This document shows positions 16,470-25,324 of a stretch of DNA of 64,000 nucleotides, piece by piece. The notes beneath the pieces are model-generated. The model had not been told where the DNA came from and did not search any database. It saw only the letters and a program-made list of their open reading frames with translations. Within the stretch, counting starts at the first letter, position 1; every line of letters begins with the position of its first letter. The DNA is taken from assembly GCF_022024055.1 (NCBI RefSeq), contig NZ_CP091788.1:620001-684000 (forward strand), in the 5' to 3' direction. The translations under genes were made by a program, and so were the position numbers. The DNA is from Prevotella sp. E2-28 (lineage in GTDB: Bacteria; Bacteroidota; Bacteroidia; Bacteroidales; Bacteroidaceae).

Positions 16470-17000
16470 GAGTCCCCGTGATCCGTAGTGTATGAAAATT
16501 AGTAACTTAAAAAAGAATTCTGATTATTCAGTTCTAAAACAGTGGTGTATAACCATTTGTGATTATCTGTTATCCATAGATTCCGAATTTTTAAATTTGG
16601 TATACGGAAAATATGGTGTAATGGAGGTAATTGACAATATCGACAAGACACATAACCTTATAAAAATGAAGGCTTTATATAAGGAAATAAACATCTTGGT
16701 TGGAGAAGGTATGTTGTCCCAAAAACAGATGGATGACCTAAACCAGTTGCTGAAAGAGAAGTTTAGTCATAACATAGCAGATAAGAAGGACATAGAGACA
16801 GATATAATTCAAAAGATTATCAAGCGTGGGAAGATACGCAACGACCGCGAATATGAACTTGTGAAACGACGCGAGGAGGAAGTCTATCAAGACGACAGAC
16901 AGGCTGATTATGCAGATACCTTACGAAGCCTGATGATAGATTATGGCGGGGCCTAATGCCCCCTATCCTTTGATTTCGTCTATTAGATCTGCGGGGACTC
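16470..17000. repeat. Inverted repeat pair flanking hypothetical gene
   Basis: GAGTCCCCG at 16470-16478 is the exact reverse complement of CGGGGACTC at 16992-17000. Similarity extends weakly on both sides (ATGAATCAAAGAG versus ATGATCATTTAGAG). The arms enclose the gene at 16492. Confidence 0.5.
16492..16956 (+). CDS. Hypothetical AT-rich protein, 154 residues
   Basis: I do not recognise this family. The protein is hydrophilic and largely helical in appearance, with no signal peptide or membrane helix. Its second half is strongly charged, for example KKDIETDIIQKIIKRGKIRN and KRREEEVYQDDRQADYADT. It is visibly more AT-rich than neighbouring genes, which suggests acquisition from elsewhere. It has its own exact consensus promoter, so it is probably a real gene, although no clear ribosome site precedes the ATG. 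Related inverted repeats containing GAGTCCCCG and CGGGGACTC flank it. It is convergent with the fructokinase gene and separated from it by a long hairpin. Confidence 0.6.
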   Translation: MKISNLKKNSDYSVLKQWCITICDYLLSIDSEFLNLVYGKYGVMEVIDNIDKTHNLIKMKALYKEINILVGEGMLSQKQMDDLNQLLKEKFSHNIADKKDIETDIIQKIIKRGKIRNDREYELVKRREEEVYQDDRQADYADTLRSLMIDYGGA

Positions 17001-17083
17001 TAAATGATCATAAAGGATCAAGGGGAGGCAGCGGCTGATTCATGAGTCCGACAGTATCAAGAAACAGCTAAGAAAATAAGTAA

Positions 17084-17130
17084 TCTATCTTCCAATTTCT
17101 GCAAGACTCCGCAGATAATTGGAAGATAGA
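17084..17130. terminator. Long hairpin between convergent genes
   Basis: Perfect 14-bp arms (TCTATCTTCCAATT at 17084-17097 and its complement at 17117-17130) plus an inner 5-bp stem TCTGC/GCAGA around an 8-base loop. The structure lies between convergent genes, where a bidirectional terminator is expected. No U-tract follows, so it could instead be an mRNA-end stabiliser or a mobile-element trace. Confidence 0.6.
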
Positions 17131-17162
17131 CTTTGCTATGAGGCTGGTGGATTTTTGTTAAA

Positions 17163-18044
17163 TCAGTCACGCAGTCTGTCGGGCAGCGTGGGCATGGCAC
17201 CGTTTTGGGTGCAGATAAAGGCAGAGACTTCGACGGCTTTCTTGTGTGCTTCTTCCATAGGTTTGCCGTTGAGGATGGCAGCACAGAAAGAACCGGTGAA
17301 GGAGTCACCAGCGCCCACAGTGTCGGCCACCTTCACTTTGGGTGTCTCTTGGAATGATGTCAGACCCGGTGCAAAGACATACGAGCCATTGGTGCCACAG
17401 GTCAGTACCAACATCTTCAAACCATACTCAGCCAGCATCTTTTCGCAGATGCCACGCATATCTAAAACATCGTAACCATACATACGTTTGATGACCACCA
17501 ACTCCTCGTCATTAATCTTCAGAATGTTACAGCGTTTGAGCGACTCTTCGATAACATCCTTAGTATAGAACTGCTGGCGCAGGTTAATATCGAAGATCTT
17601 CAGGCAATCGGCTGGTGTGTTGTCCAGGAACTGACGGATGGTTGCCCACGACGTCACGTATCGCTGAGCCAAGGAGCCGAAACAGACGGCACGGCAGTTA
17701 CGGGCTATCTCAGCAATCTCAGGTATATAGGGAATGTTGTCCCATGCAACGTTTTCCTTGATCTCATAGGCGGGAATGCCGTCACCCGAGAGTGTCACCT
17801 GAACAGTACCTGTAGGATAGTTCACGCGGGGAAGCAGATAGTTCAGCCCATGTTCCTTCAGTGCCTCGATGGTTTCGTCGGCCAGTTTGTCCTCGCCGAG
17901 TGCACTCACGGCAATGGTATTGTCCATACCAAGGAACTGTCCGGCATGATAGGCGAAGTTGGCGGGTGCGCCACCCAGTTTCTTACCTTCTGGAAGTACA
18001 TCCCACAGGACTTCGCCGAGTCCTACTACATAACGTTTATTCAT
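17163..18044 (-). CDS. scrK: Fructokinase (PfkB family)
   Basis: Phosphorylates fructose in the cytoplasm, linking the fructan locus to glycolysis. The PfkB signatures are present: GGAPANFAYHAGQF near residue 25 with the sugar-binding GGAPAN, and DTVGAGDSFTGSF near residue 245 with the catalytic aspartate in GAGD. The length of 293 residues is typical. It begins three bases after the MFS permease and is the last gene of the leftward GH32-permease-kinase run. Fructose specificity is inferred from the GH32 and permease neighbours. The family also includes ribokinase-like enzymes for other sugars. Confidence 0.9.
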   Translation of the reverse strand: MNKRYVVGLGEVLWDVLPEGKKLGGAPANFAYHAGQFLGMDNTIAVSALGEDKLADETIEALKEHGLNYLLPRVNYPTGTVQVTLSGDGIPAYEIKENVAWDNIPYIPEIAEIARNCRAVCFGSLAQRYVTSWATIRQFLDNTPADCLKIFDINLRQQFYTKDVIEESLKRCNILKINDEELVVIKRMYGYDVLDMRGICEKMLAEYGLKMLVLTCGTNGSYVFAPGLTSFQETPKVKVADTVGAGDSFTGSFCAAILNGKPMEEAHKKAVEVSAFICTQNGAMPTLPDRLRD

Positions 18045-18047
18045 AAT

Positions 18048-19211
18048 TTATGCGGTTTTTAATTGTTTGATATACGTAAAGAGATAAAGTACACCGATGG
18101 CCATTACCAGTACGGCTCCAGCCTGTCCCATAGCATCACTCATAAAGCCCATGAGGAGTGGGAAGATGGTACCACCAAAGAGTCCCATAATCATCAGTCC
18201 GCTAACCTCGTTCTGTTTCCCTGACATCGACTCAAGGGCTGTTGCGAAGCACATAGAGAAGACATTCGAGTTGCCATAACCTACTAATGCGATAGCGGCG
18301 TAGAGCATCCACTGCTCTGTGCCAAAGAACAGACCGCACATTGACAGGGCCATCATCACCACTGAAATAATAAAAAATGTACGCATCTTTAACACTCGGA
18401 GGAAGAACGAACCCGTTAAACAACCAATGGTACGGAAAATAAAGTATAGACTTGTGGCAAAGGCAGCTTCATTAAGCGTCATTCCCAGTCGTTCCATCAG
18501 AATCTTCGGAGCTGTGGTATTCGTACCCACATCAATGCCCACATGACACATAATTCCAAAGAACGACAGCAGAACGATAGGTGTGCCCAGCAGTTTGAAG
18601 CACTCCACAAAAGTGGAAGGTCTTCCCTCTATGGCTGGTTCATCAATCGGTGTAACGAACAGCAGAATGGTGGATAATATGCAAACCGCAAAGAAGATAG
18701 CAAAGAGTACACGCCAGTCGAGTCCAAATTCTAGAATAACCTTCGTGGCGCCCCACATAGCCAAGTAAGGTGCCGAGAACGAGGCGATAGCCTTCACAAA
18801 CTGTCCGAAAGTCAGCGTTGAGGCCAGATTGCCGCCACCCATTACCGTCGACACCAAGGGGTTCAAAGATGTCTGCATTAAAGCATTACCGATACCAAGT
18901 AGCGAGAAAGCAGCCAACATCACGCCGAAAGTTTCGCCAAACAGAGGTAGCAGCAGTGATACAACGGTCACTACCAGTGAGAGCAGTACAGTCTTCTTAC
19001 GGCCTATCTTGTTCATCAGCATGCCCGTCGGAACGCTGAAGATGAGGAACCAGAAGAACACCAGCGAGGGGAACACGTTAGCCACGGAGTCAGAGAGACC
19101 CAAATCGGCCTTTACATAGTTGGAGGCGATGCCCACCAAGTCGACGAAGCCCATGCAGAAGAAGCAGAGCATCACGGGAATCAGGTAAATAGATTTGTTT
19201 TGCTTAGTCAT
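18048..19211 (-). CDS. MFS sugar permease, probable fructose importer
   Basis: A 387-residue major facilitator protein with about 12 helices. The motif-A-like loop MLMNKIGRKKTVLLSL lies near residue 65, and the opening LIPVMLCFFCMGFVDLVGIA resembles the FucP-type proton symporters. Its placement between GH32 and fructokinase, both within a few tens of bases, makes fructose or short fructo-oligosaccharide uptake across the inner membrane the best inference. The B. thetaiotaomicron fructan locus (BT1758) has a permease in the equivalent place. Its ATG lies 10 bases downstream of the heptamer array that contains the GH32 stop codon. Confidence 0.87.
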   Translation of the reverse strand: MTKQNKSIYLIPVMLCFFCMGFVDLVGIASNYVKADLGLSDSVANVFPSLVFFWFLIFSVPTGMLMNKIGRKKTVLLSLVVTVVSLLLPLFGETFGVMLAAFSLLGIGNALMQTSLNPLVSTVMGGGNLASTLTFGQFVKAIASFSAPYLAMWGATKVILEFGLDWRVLFAIFFAVCILSTILLFVTPIDEPAIEGRPSTFVECFKLLGTPIVLLSFFGIMCHVGIDVGTNTTAPKILMERLGMTLNEAAFATSLYFIFRTIGCLTGSFFLRVLKMRTFFIISVVMMALSMCGLFFGTEQWMLYAAIALVGYGNSNVFSMCFATALESMSGKQNEVSGLMIMGLFGGTIFPLLMGFMSDAMGQAGAVLVMAIGVLYLFTYIKQLKTA

Positions 19212-19221
19212 ATGTCTTAAT

Positions 19222-19256
19222 TATCAATAATCAATTATCAATTTTCAATTTTCAAT
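19222..19256. repeat. Five heptamers at the GH32/permease junction
   Basis: Five 7-base units of form WWTCAAT on the + strand (ATTGAWW on the coding strand) run without gaps. The GH32 stop codon at 19245-19247 lies inside the array, so copy-number change would alter the last residues of GH32. Confidence 0.75.
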
Positions 19257-20945
19257 TTGATAAATCGTTGCTTTTCCACCATTCACCTTGATAGTATTAT
19301 AAGGTTCTGAGGGGAATACTAGATTCGTCATCGCCATCTTGCCATCTGCATCAAAAGCCTCGATGCTACAGCGGTCAACAAAGATGCGCAACTGCTTGAT
19401 CTGTCCGTAAGTAGGAGCTTTGGTCTCACAGGGGAAAGCCTCGCTAAAACTCACGTCACCACTCTTCGTACGGTCCATTTTGAACGTCTGTTTCGTAGTG
19501 TCATAACGCATCACGACCTCTTCACCCTTCGTATTCGACAGGATAATCTCCGTTTGATTCTTTACGTCAACCACAATCTCACAGGTCTCTGTGGGTTTCT
19601 TCACCTTCTGACCACGCACGGCCAGCATCTCCTTCGATGGTACTACGCTCACGTAGGTCTCCTCACCATATTGGAAGATTCCTAGGTCACGGGGAATTGA
19701 GTTGGCACTGCGATACTGCTTTGTTGGCACCTGATTGGCATACTGCCAGTTCGACATCCAAGCCAGCACCACTCTTCTATTCTCTGGCGCATTATAGAAC
19801 GATACTGTAGCATAGTGATCCTTGCCATAGTCAAGCCACTTTGTCACCTTCGGCATCGACTCGCAAGTGAATTTCTTGCCGTCGAACTGTCCGATAAAAT
19901 ATTGTGTGGCACTGCCACCAAACGGTCCACCAGGGTTGATATTGCACAGAAGTACCCACTTCTTGGTCGTTTGGTTGTTTGGTTGTTTGGTCGTTTGGGT
20001 AAGAGGGAACAGGTCGGGACACTCCCACACGCCACTATGATTACCGTATTCTTTGCCAAAAGATGACTCATACGTCCACTCTTTCAAGTCCTTCGACGAG
20101 TAGATGCGCATCTCCTGTCCTGCAGCCAGAATAAGGTTCCACACCTTCGCATCCTCGTTCCAGAAAGCCTTTGGGTCACGGAAATCAGGTATGTCGCTGG
20201 TTGTCAGGATAGGATTACCACTATACTTCTCAAACGTGCGTCCACCATCCTTCGATACGGCCATCGACTGTGTCTGATGATGACCGGCAGAGGTATAGAA
20301 AGCCACCACATCATTGCCATTCGTCACACACGAACCACTGAAGATACTGCCCAACCAATCCATCTCGATGGCTGCAGGCTGTGCTTCCCAATGAACAAGA
20401 TCCTTCGAAGTGCTGTGACCCCACGTCATGTTCTCCCACTGAGAACCGTAGGGATTATACTGGAAATAAAGGTGCCACACACCATCTTTATAAAACATCC
20501 CGTTAGGATCATTCATCCAACCATACAGTGGCGTATGATGATAAGCCGGACGGAATTTTTCGCGATTCGTTGTATCAAACTCGTTGCTATATTTCATATC
20601 CTTCCAGCAAACGAAATCGCCTACAGCACCCTTCTGACGGCGGTCGCCCTGCCATTCTATATCAAGAAGAGCAGTGCCTCTTATTTCGAACGGTACATAA
20701 TAGTCCACGCGATCTATAGACAACTTCACATTGATGCGCTGCACCATATTATTATAGTTATCCAACACCGCAATAGAAGCGATATCCTCCGTTTCCTGCA
20801 CAGGCAACAGTAGATAACGGGAGTCCTGCGTCAATTTCAACATGGCGTGACGATCACCCAGCACAATGGGCTTCACCTGTGCAAAGGCCATGCAGGTCAG
20901 CAGCACGATCATCAGTGTCAATAAGCATCTTTTCTTCATATTCAT
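19245..20945 (-). CDS. GH32 fructan hydrolase, secreted
   Basis: Glycoside hydrolase family 32 enzyme that releases fructose from levan, inulin or sucrose-type substrates. It has a signal peptide ending at AFAQ (residue 23), a beta-sandwich-like N-terminal region to about residue 125, the five-bladed propeller, and the C-terminal sandwich. Catalytic motifs are WMNDPNG (nucleophile Asp) near residue 145, FRDPKAF (stabiliser) near residue 255 and WECPDLF (acid/base Glu) near residue 310. There is no lipobox, so it is probably periplasmic. Just after ECPD an octamer repeat adds the polar loop TQTTKQPNNQTTKK. It has its own promoter and operator after a terminator, then runs into permease and kinase. 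Confidence 0.94.
   Translation of the reverse strand: MNMKKRCLLTLMIVLLTCMAFAQVKPIVLGDRHAMLKLTQDSRYLLLPVQETEDIASIAVLDNYNNMVQRINVKLSIDRVDYYVPFEIRGTALLDIEWQGDRRQKGAVGDFVCWKDMKYSNEFDTTNREKFRPAYHHTPLYGWMNDPNGMFYKDGVWHLYFQYNPYGSQWENMTWGHSTSKDLVHWEAQPAAIEMDWLGSIFSGSCVTNGNDVVAFYTSAGHHQTQSMAVSKDGGRTFEKYSGNPILTTSDIPDFRDPKAFWNEDAKVWNLILAAGQEMRIYSSKDLKEWTYESSFGKEYGNHSGVWECPDLFPLTQTTKQPNNQTTKKWVLLCNINPGGPFGGSATQYFIGQFDGKKFTCESMPKVTKWLDYGKDHYATVSFYNAPENRRVVLAWMSNWQYANQVPTKQYRSANSIPRDLGIFQYGEETYVSVVPSKEMLAVRGQKVKKPTETCEIVVDVKNQTEIILSNTKGEEVVMRYDTTKQTFKMDRTKSGDVSFSEAFPCETKAPTYGQIKQLRIFVDRCSIEAFDADGKMAMTNLVFPSEPYNTIKVNGGKATIYQIEN
19967..19998. repeat. Octamer tandem repeat inside GH32
   Basis: Four 8-base units TCGTTTGG, TTGTTTGG, TTGTTTGG, TCGTTTGG on the + strand encode a Gln/Asn/Thr-rich loop. 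Since 8 is not a multiple of 3, slippage by one unit would truncate the enzyme. Confidence 0.85.
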
Positions 20946-20971
20946 TTGCTTTTAGTTTTGGGAAACTGCTG

Positions 20972-20979
20972 CAAAATTA
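20972..20979 (-). promoter_or_regulatory. -7 element of GH32 promoter
   Basis: TAATTTTG on the minus strand lies 26 bases before the GH32 ATG. There is no TTTG at 19-20 bases, as expected for an activator-dependent promoter. Confidence 0.6.
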
Positions 20980-21030
20980 CATGATTTCTCTTTTCTATTC
21001 TATAAATAATGATACAAACACTAATAAAAA

Positions 21031-21066
21031 ACGTTCATTGTACGAAAAATAGTAACAATGAACGAT
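21031..21066. promoter_or_regulatory. Fructan operator, site 1
   Basis: CGTTCATTGT (21032-21041) and ACAATGAACG (21055-21064) are perfect inverted arms with a 13-base gap. CATTG begins 57 bases upstream of the first base of the -7 box, the same distance as at sites 2 and 3. Confidence 0.7.
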
Positions 21067-21084
21067 ATTTCGCAAACAAAACAA

Positions 21085-21115
21085 TCCGCCCAAGACCATC
21101 ACGGCCTTAGGCGGA
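21085..21115 (-). terminator. Rho-independent terminator after gene 21152
   Basis: On the minus strand a 13-bp stem (TCCGCCTAAGGCC with GGTCTTGGGCGGA, two G-U pairs) with a 5-base loop is followed by TTGTTTTGTTTG. It isolates the upstream gene from the GH32 promoter. Confidence 0.85.
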
Positions 21116-21151
21116 ATCTTTAAAAACTATGAAACACTAATAACTAAAAAC

Positions 21152-22021
21152 TTATCTGATGATCTTTTTACCATTTACAATGTAGAGGCCTTTAGCTGTA
21201 GGCTGTTGACCATTAGCTATACGACGTCCGTCGAGGGTGTACCATCCTTCAGACATTTGCCCCCTTACATCTGACATCGTTTGGATTCCCGTATTATCCT
21301 TCTTCACAAGTACGATAGCGGTAAAGTTGAAAGGATCACCGTCTTCCTTATTGCACTGAACCATAAGCCTGTCAACATCTGCCAGTCTCGCAGCCATATC
21401 GACGTTCTCAATATTGAGTTCTGCATACTCGTTAGTCATAGTCATGGTATTCTGGTCGCCAAGCTTTCCGTCATCGCCCCATTTTGTGAGAACATTGATG
21501 ACGTAGTTGGTACGGTTGGCCTCAGAATAGAAGCGGATGGCCTTGTAGTCACTCCAGTTGACACCATCAAACGAAGTCTTTGCCACCTCTAAAGTACTCC
21601 ATGAGTCCATCCAGAAATAACCAGTCCAAACGGTATTATCATCAACATTATCCTTACCATCACCATACCAAGCCTTGGTGGCTGTAAAGCCAGTGCCACA
21701 GACTTCCAGTCCTGATTCCTTCAGACGTGCCAGCATGCCTTTGGTAATGAATACCTCCATAGAATTCTGGTCCTGATAGAGATGATGCTCGTAGCGTGTG
21801 CCAGGCAGCATTCCTCCGTTACTATGAAGCTCGATGACTTCGCCTGTAGCGTTAGTAAACTCAATGACGATTTTCTGACCAACTTGCGCATCAGCGAACT
21901 TTGCAGATTCAATGTTCAATGTGTTGTCCCAGTTCACTTGGTGCGAACCTTCCCACAAATCAGTAGCAGAAACAAAAGTAGTGGTTGCCATCAGGCACAA
22001 GAGTAAAAAAACTTTCTTCAT
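21152..22021 (-). CDS. Secreted two-domain binding-like protein
   Basis: A 289-residue exported protein with signal peptide ending at FVSA (about residue 19). No enzyme motif is visible. Domain 1 (about 20-115) begins DLWEGSHQVNW, and its spacing of LWEG, NW, Q.A.VG, GML and TK elements matches the duplicated domain of the lipoprotein at 32983. Domain 2 (about 130-245) begins TVWTGYFWMDSW and may be a distant repeat of the first. The C terminus WYTLDGRRIANGQQ...GLYIVNGKKIIR resembles the short sorting-like tails common on Prevotella secreted proteins. The gene sits inside the fructan locus with its own promoter, operator and terminator, so glycan binding is the favoured but unproven role. Confidence 0.75.
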   Translation of the reverse strand: MKKVFLLLCLMATTTFVSATDLWEGSHQVNWDNTLNIESAKFADAQVGQKIVIEFTNATGEVIELHSNGGMLPGTRYEHHLYQDQNSMEVFITKGMLARLKESGLEVCGTGFTATKAWYGDGKDNVDDNTVWTGYFWMDSWSTLEVAKTSFDGVNWSDYKAIRFYSEANRTNYVINVLTKWGDDGKLGDQNTMTMTNEYAELNIENVDMAARLADVDRLMVQCNKEDGDPFNFTAIVLVKKDNTGIQTMSDVRGQMSEGWYTLDGRRIANGQQPTAKGLYIVNGKKIIR

Positions 22022-22065
22022 AATTTATTGGTTTTAATTATACAGTAAAAATGATTTTGATGTTG

Positions 22066-22073
22066 CAAAGGTA
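22066..22073 (-). promoter_or_regulatory. -7 element of gene 21152 promoter
   Basis: TACCTTTG on the minus strand lies 44 bases before the ATG at 22021. No -33 partner is evident, and the operator at 22125 lies upstream. Confidence 0.65.
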
Positions 22074-22124
22074 GATATATAATCCTGTCAAGGCTATAAA
22101 CCTTGTTTCATAGGCAAACAAAAA

Positions 22125-22160
22125 TCGTTCATTGTAACAAATCTGTTAGCAATGAACGAT
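22125..22160. promoter_or_regulatory. Fructan operator, site 2
   Basis: Arms TCGTTCATTG (22125-22134) and CAATGAACGA (22150-22159), with inner arms TAACA and TGTTA. CATTG starts 57 bases upstream of the -7 box. It aligns without gaps to site 1. Confidence 0.7.
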
Positions 22161-22183
22161 TATTATTAAAAATACTATTACTA

Positions 22184-23800
22184 CTAATACTGACTAACCT
22201 TCACATCAGATACTGTTATCGAGCCACCGTAGTTGTTAATACTCCAGCAATTCTTCTGGACGCCATAGATGCGGTTAGTGTAGCAAACATTATCGTTGAC
22301 ATACATCACCATAACACTGTTGTCGGTATAGATATCTATCTTATAGACGTTGTCTGACGGACGAGAAAAGCCGTAGCTGTCGATACCCTCTACAAATCCC
22401 TTGCCTTCACTACCTTCCTGTTCGAAGTTCACTTTACGCCAGTTCTCATTTTCAGGATTGAAGACCATCGTGTAGTACTTATTGGAATCTGTGCCACGCA
22501 CCAGAGAAATACCAAACTTATCCCAATTATTAGAAGTAGTTACAGTCAGCGAGATATGGTTATGTGTACCTAAGCGGTTGTAGAGTACGTAGGCATCGTC
22601 GCCAGAGAGTGTTCCGTTGCTGTAGCCATTGCTGGCCATCACATTGAGACTCTGAGGCTGATTGTACTTGCCAGACATTGCGGGCACTTCTCCCACGGTG
22701 AGCGTACCATCAGCGTGCTGGATGATCTTGTGGCATACCAATGCACCACTCCAGTTGGGCTCGCTACCATCACCAGCCCCCACGTTGGTATTCATCTCGT
22801 GGATATCAGCACCTGAGCGGAAGGGACACCAGCCCCAGATATAACGATCAGTACCGTTAGAAGCTGTTTTGCCGGCATAGAAACCACGGCTGTCGAGGAT
22901 ACCCTCCTTACCGTCCTTCGGCCAGTTGGCACCCGGATCACTGAAACAAGCCTTCAGTGCATCCCACGACGTAGCCATCATATACTTCACCTTGCGGCTC
23001 CAAGATGCCTTGTAGCTCTCACTATAGACTAGATACCAGTAATCGCCCATCTTAAAGATATCAGGACACTCAAGCATACGGTCCCAAATCATGTTGAACT
23101 GACCTGCGTGGCTCCAAGTCTTCATGTCGCTTGAAGTGAACTCTGCAAACTTTGGATCGCCGCCACTAATGGGACGGGTGCTGATGACCATGTGATACAA
23201 TCCATCCTCAGCCTCAAAAATCTGCGGGTCACGGAAGTCAACACCAGAGTAGCCAAAGTCAGGGCCATTGAGCTGCCACAGTTCATCACGTGTCCAGGTT
23301 TTGAAGTCTGGTGATGTTGCACGCATCACAGCCTCTGTGTATTTAGCGTTGGTATTGTGGCCTGTATAATAAATATAGTAGAGACCATCCTGCTCACTAT
23401 AGTAGCAGCAACCTGTACCCAGAGCAGCATCCTGTTGGAAGTCGTTAGTGCCTACTGGTAATATCTCGCCCTGCGATTGATAGTTGCAGCCATCGGTGGT
23501 TGACACACCCCAGATAGGGTGGAAACGATAGGCCATATTATTGGTGTACTCCTGCAGGTAGAGCACCTTAAACTCACCAGCCTTCTTGTCGTAGAACGGC
23601 ATGGGGTCACCACAGCGTCCAATGGCAGGGGTATAGTAGGTGCCAAAAACTGTCTCGTCAGTAGGAGTGAAGAACGTGGTCGTTCCTGTCCAGTCTTTGG
23701 CGGGATCGCCAGTAACATCATCGTCACTACATGATACACAGAGGATGCCGAACAAGCAAAGAGCACCAAGATTCAACATATTAAATATCTTCGTTTTCAT
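22184..23800 (-). CDS. GH32 surface lipoprotein, fructan hydrolase
   Basis: A GH32 enzyme of 538 residues, anchored by a lipoprotein signal with lipobox cysteine in ILCVSCSDDD (about residue 24). The acidic residues after the cysteine favour export to the cell surface in Bacteroidetes. Catalytic positions are the Asp in IGRCGDPMPFYD near residue 65, the RDP triplet in GVDFRDPQIFE near residue 190 and the Glu in MLECPDIFK near residue 243. The nucleophile motif is not the usual NDPNG, which is a feature of a surface-enzyme branch of the family. A C-terminal sandwich follows. This position next to DUF4960 and SusD matches the B. thetaiotaomicron fructan locus, where a surface GH32 endo-acts on levan. 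Endo-action here is inference. Confidence 0.9.
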   Translation of the reverse strand: MKTKIFNMLNLGALCLFGILCVSCSDDDVTGDPAKDWTGTTTFFTPTDETVFGTYYTPAIGRCGDPMPFYDKKAGEFKVLYLQEYTNNMAYRFHPIWGVSTTDGCNYQSQGEILPVGTNDFQQDAALGTGCCYYSEQDGLYYIYYTGHNTNAKYTEAVMRATSPDFKTWTRDELWQLNGPDFGYSGVDFRDPQIFEAEDGLYHMVISTRPISGGDPKFAEFTSSDMKTWSHAGQFNMIWDRMLECPDIFKMGDYWYLVYSESYKASWSRKVKYMMATSWDALKACFSDPGANWPKDGKEGILDSRGFYAGKTASNGTDRYIWGWCPFRSGADIHEMNTNVGAGDGSEPNWSGALVCHKIIQHADGTLTVGEVPAMSGKYNQPQSLNVMASNGYSNGTLSGDDAYVLYNRLGTHNHISLTVTTSNNWDKFGISLVRGTDSNKYYTMVFNPENENWRKVNFEQEGSEGKGFVEGIDSYGFSRPSDNVYKIDIYTDNSVMVMYVNDNVCYTNRIYGVQKNCWSINNYGGSITVSDVKVSQY

Positions 23801-23877
23801 AACTATAATTCGTTTAATTCGTTAATTCTTTTAGTCGTTTCGCATTGTAAAAGCGCTTACGCGATTACGTAGTTTTA

Positions 23878-25275
23878 TCACTCACCAGTAAGGTACTTAT
23901 ACGCATTCATCATGATGGACCCCATATTGTCATGATAGTTCGAAGTATAAGCTGTGGGGGAGTTCCAGTCGAAGAGTCCGGAACCGAAGCAAATAACACC
24001 GCCCTTGCCATATTCGCCATTAGCAGCCTTCAGTTCCCATGAAGAGACACTGTTGTCGCCACCCAAAGCACGTCCGCCTGTCTTTGCCTCAACGGCATCC
24101 TTACCGGTTTCGTATTCGCCCCAGAAGCCGAACTGTGACGTCGTATTACAGATGGTATAGTCCTTATCAAGTGTATAGACTGCATTCTCTGCAGCACCAG
24201 GATAGGTCTTCAGGTCTTTCCACAATGGGTGGTTGATGTCGTAAGCATAGAAGTGCCAAGGATCATCGCCCATCAGGTCGGAGCCTTCGCCACCACCGCC
24301 ACCCCAAACATTGTTGGGATAAGCATCAGCGGGCATAGCACCCAATGCAATAGCGAAGTTCACAGCAGAGCGTCCTAATACAAAGCCCACACCACGCTGC
24401 CAGCACTCTTTCATCTTGGAGATTGCCGACATAGCTGCCTTCTCTGCCTCAGCAAAGCCGTTGTAGTTGCCGTATGAAGAGCAATGACGATGGAAGAAGA
24501 TAAACTTACACTCGTCGAGCGATACGTTACCATTAGCCAGGTCGCTCCAAGAAGCGTAGGCTGAGCCAGCGATATTACCTGTGAGCCACTTAGCAGCAGC
24601 CTTTTCTTCATCATTGAGCATTTCTATATTCTCTGCCTCACCTACGAACAGGGCCTTAGGCTTGTCGATAAGCACTGCATAAACGGTATAGGTGTTTGTA
24701 GCCGTATTGTCAGTCAAGGTAATCTGGAAAGGTTCTGTAAAGTTTCCCTTCGTACCACTGGCAGGACTGCATGTGGCGTCCTCACTGCACTCCACCTCGA
24801 AGGTTGCATTAGCAAGATCCACACCGCTGTTGGCAGTCACAGATACAGTCACGGTCTTGTCGGCCTGATTGATGGCTCCCTTAACACCCTCAAGGAGGAA
24901 GAGATTCATAATGGCCTCATCATTGCGTACAGCCACCTGATAATCCATCACGAGGTCACCATTGGTGATATGCAGAGTCCTGTCTGCCATAAGATTGATG
25001 TGGTCGCCCACTTTGAAATTGCTCTTTGCACCAGAGGAGATGGTGAGTCCCGTAATTTCCATATCATCCTTTGCGGTGAAGTCTACGGGTACCTTCACCT
25101 TGATAAGGTGCTTCTCAGTGTTGATAGTGGCAGTATATTGTCCGTTGAGTACAAACTCCTGAACCAGACATTCTCCGCTGATTTCAATGCTGCCAGTATG
25201 GTCATCGACAGAGCATGCTGCAAAACCGCAAACAATGCAGATGAGACCTATGATGTTTAATATCTTTGTTTTCAT
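23878..25275 (-). CDS. DUF4960 surface fructan-binding lipoprotein
   Basis: A 465-residue lipoprotein in the SusE position of the fructan locus. The lipobox is GFAACSVDD (Cys about residue 21). The N-terminal part holds two or three Ig-like segments (to about residue 205), including FEVECSEDATCSPASGTKG. The C-terminal half from PKALFVGEAENIEML onward is the DUF4960 domain, with the glycine-rich VWGGGGGEGSDLMGDDPWHF and ending GSGLFDWNSPTAYTSN. The B. thetaiotaomicron homologue BT1761 carries the same domain and binds levan. Binding, not catalysis, is expected. It is transcribed with SusC and SusD. Confidence 0.88.
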   Translation of the reverse strand: MKTKILNIIGLICIVCGFAACSVDDHTGSIEISGECLVQEFVLNGQYTATINTEKHLIKVKVPVDFTAKDDMEITGLTISSGAKSNFKVGDHINLMADRTLHITNGDLVMDYQVAVRNDEAIMNLFLLEGVKGAINQADKTVTVSVTANSGVDLANATFEVECSEDATCSPASGTKGNFTEPFQITLTDNTATNTYTVYAVLIDKPKALFVGEAENIEMLNDEEKAAAKWLTGNIAGSAYASWSDLANGNVSLDECKFIFFHRHCSSYGNYNGFAEAEKAAMSAISKMKECWQRGVGFVLGRSAVNFAIALGAMPADAYPNNVWGGGGGEGSDLMGDDPWHFYAYDINHPLWKDLKTYPGAAENAVYTLDKDYTICNTTSQFGFWGEYETGKDAVEAKTGGRALGGDNSVSSWELKAANGEYGKGGVICFGSGLFDWNSPTAYTSNYHDNMGSIMMNAYKYLTGE

Positions 25276-25285
25276 TTTTTTTACC

Positions 25286-25320
25286 TCTTAATTCTTAACT
25301 CTTAATACGTAACTCTTAAC
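25286..25320. repeat. Five heptamers between DUF4960 gene and susD
   Basis: Units TCTTAAT, TCTTAAC, TCTTAAT, ACGTAAC, TCTTAAC run without gaps and end four bases before the susD stop codon. Confidence 0.7.
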
Positions 25321-25324
25321 TCGT

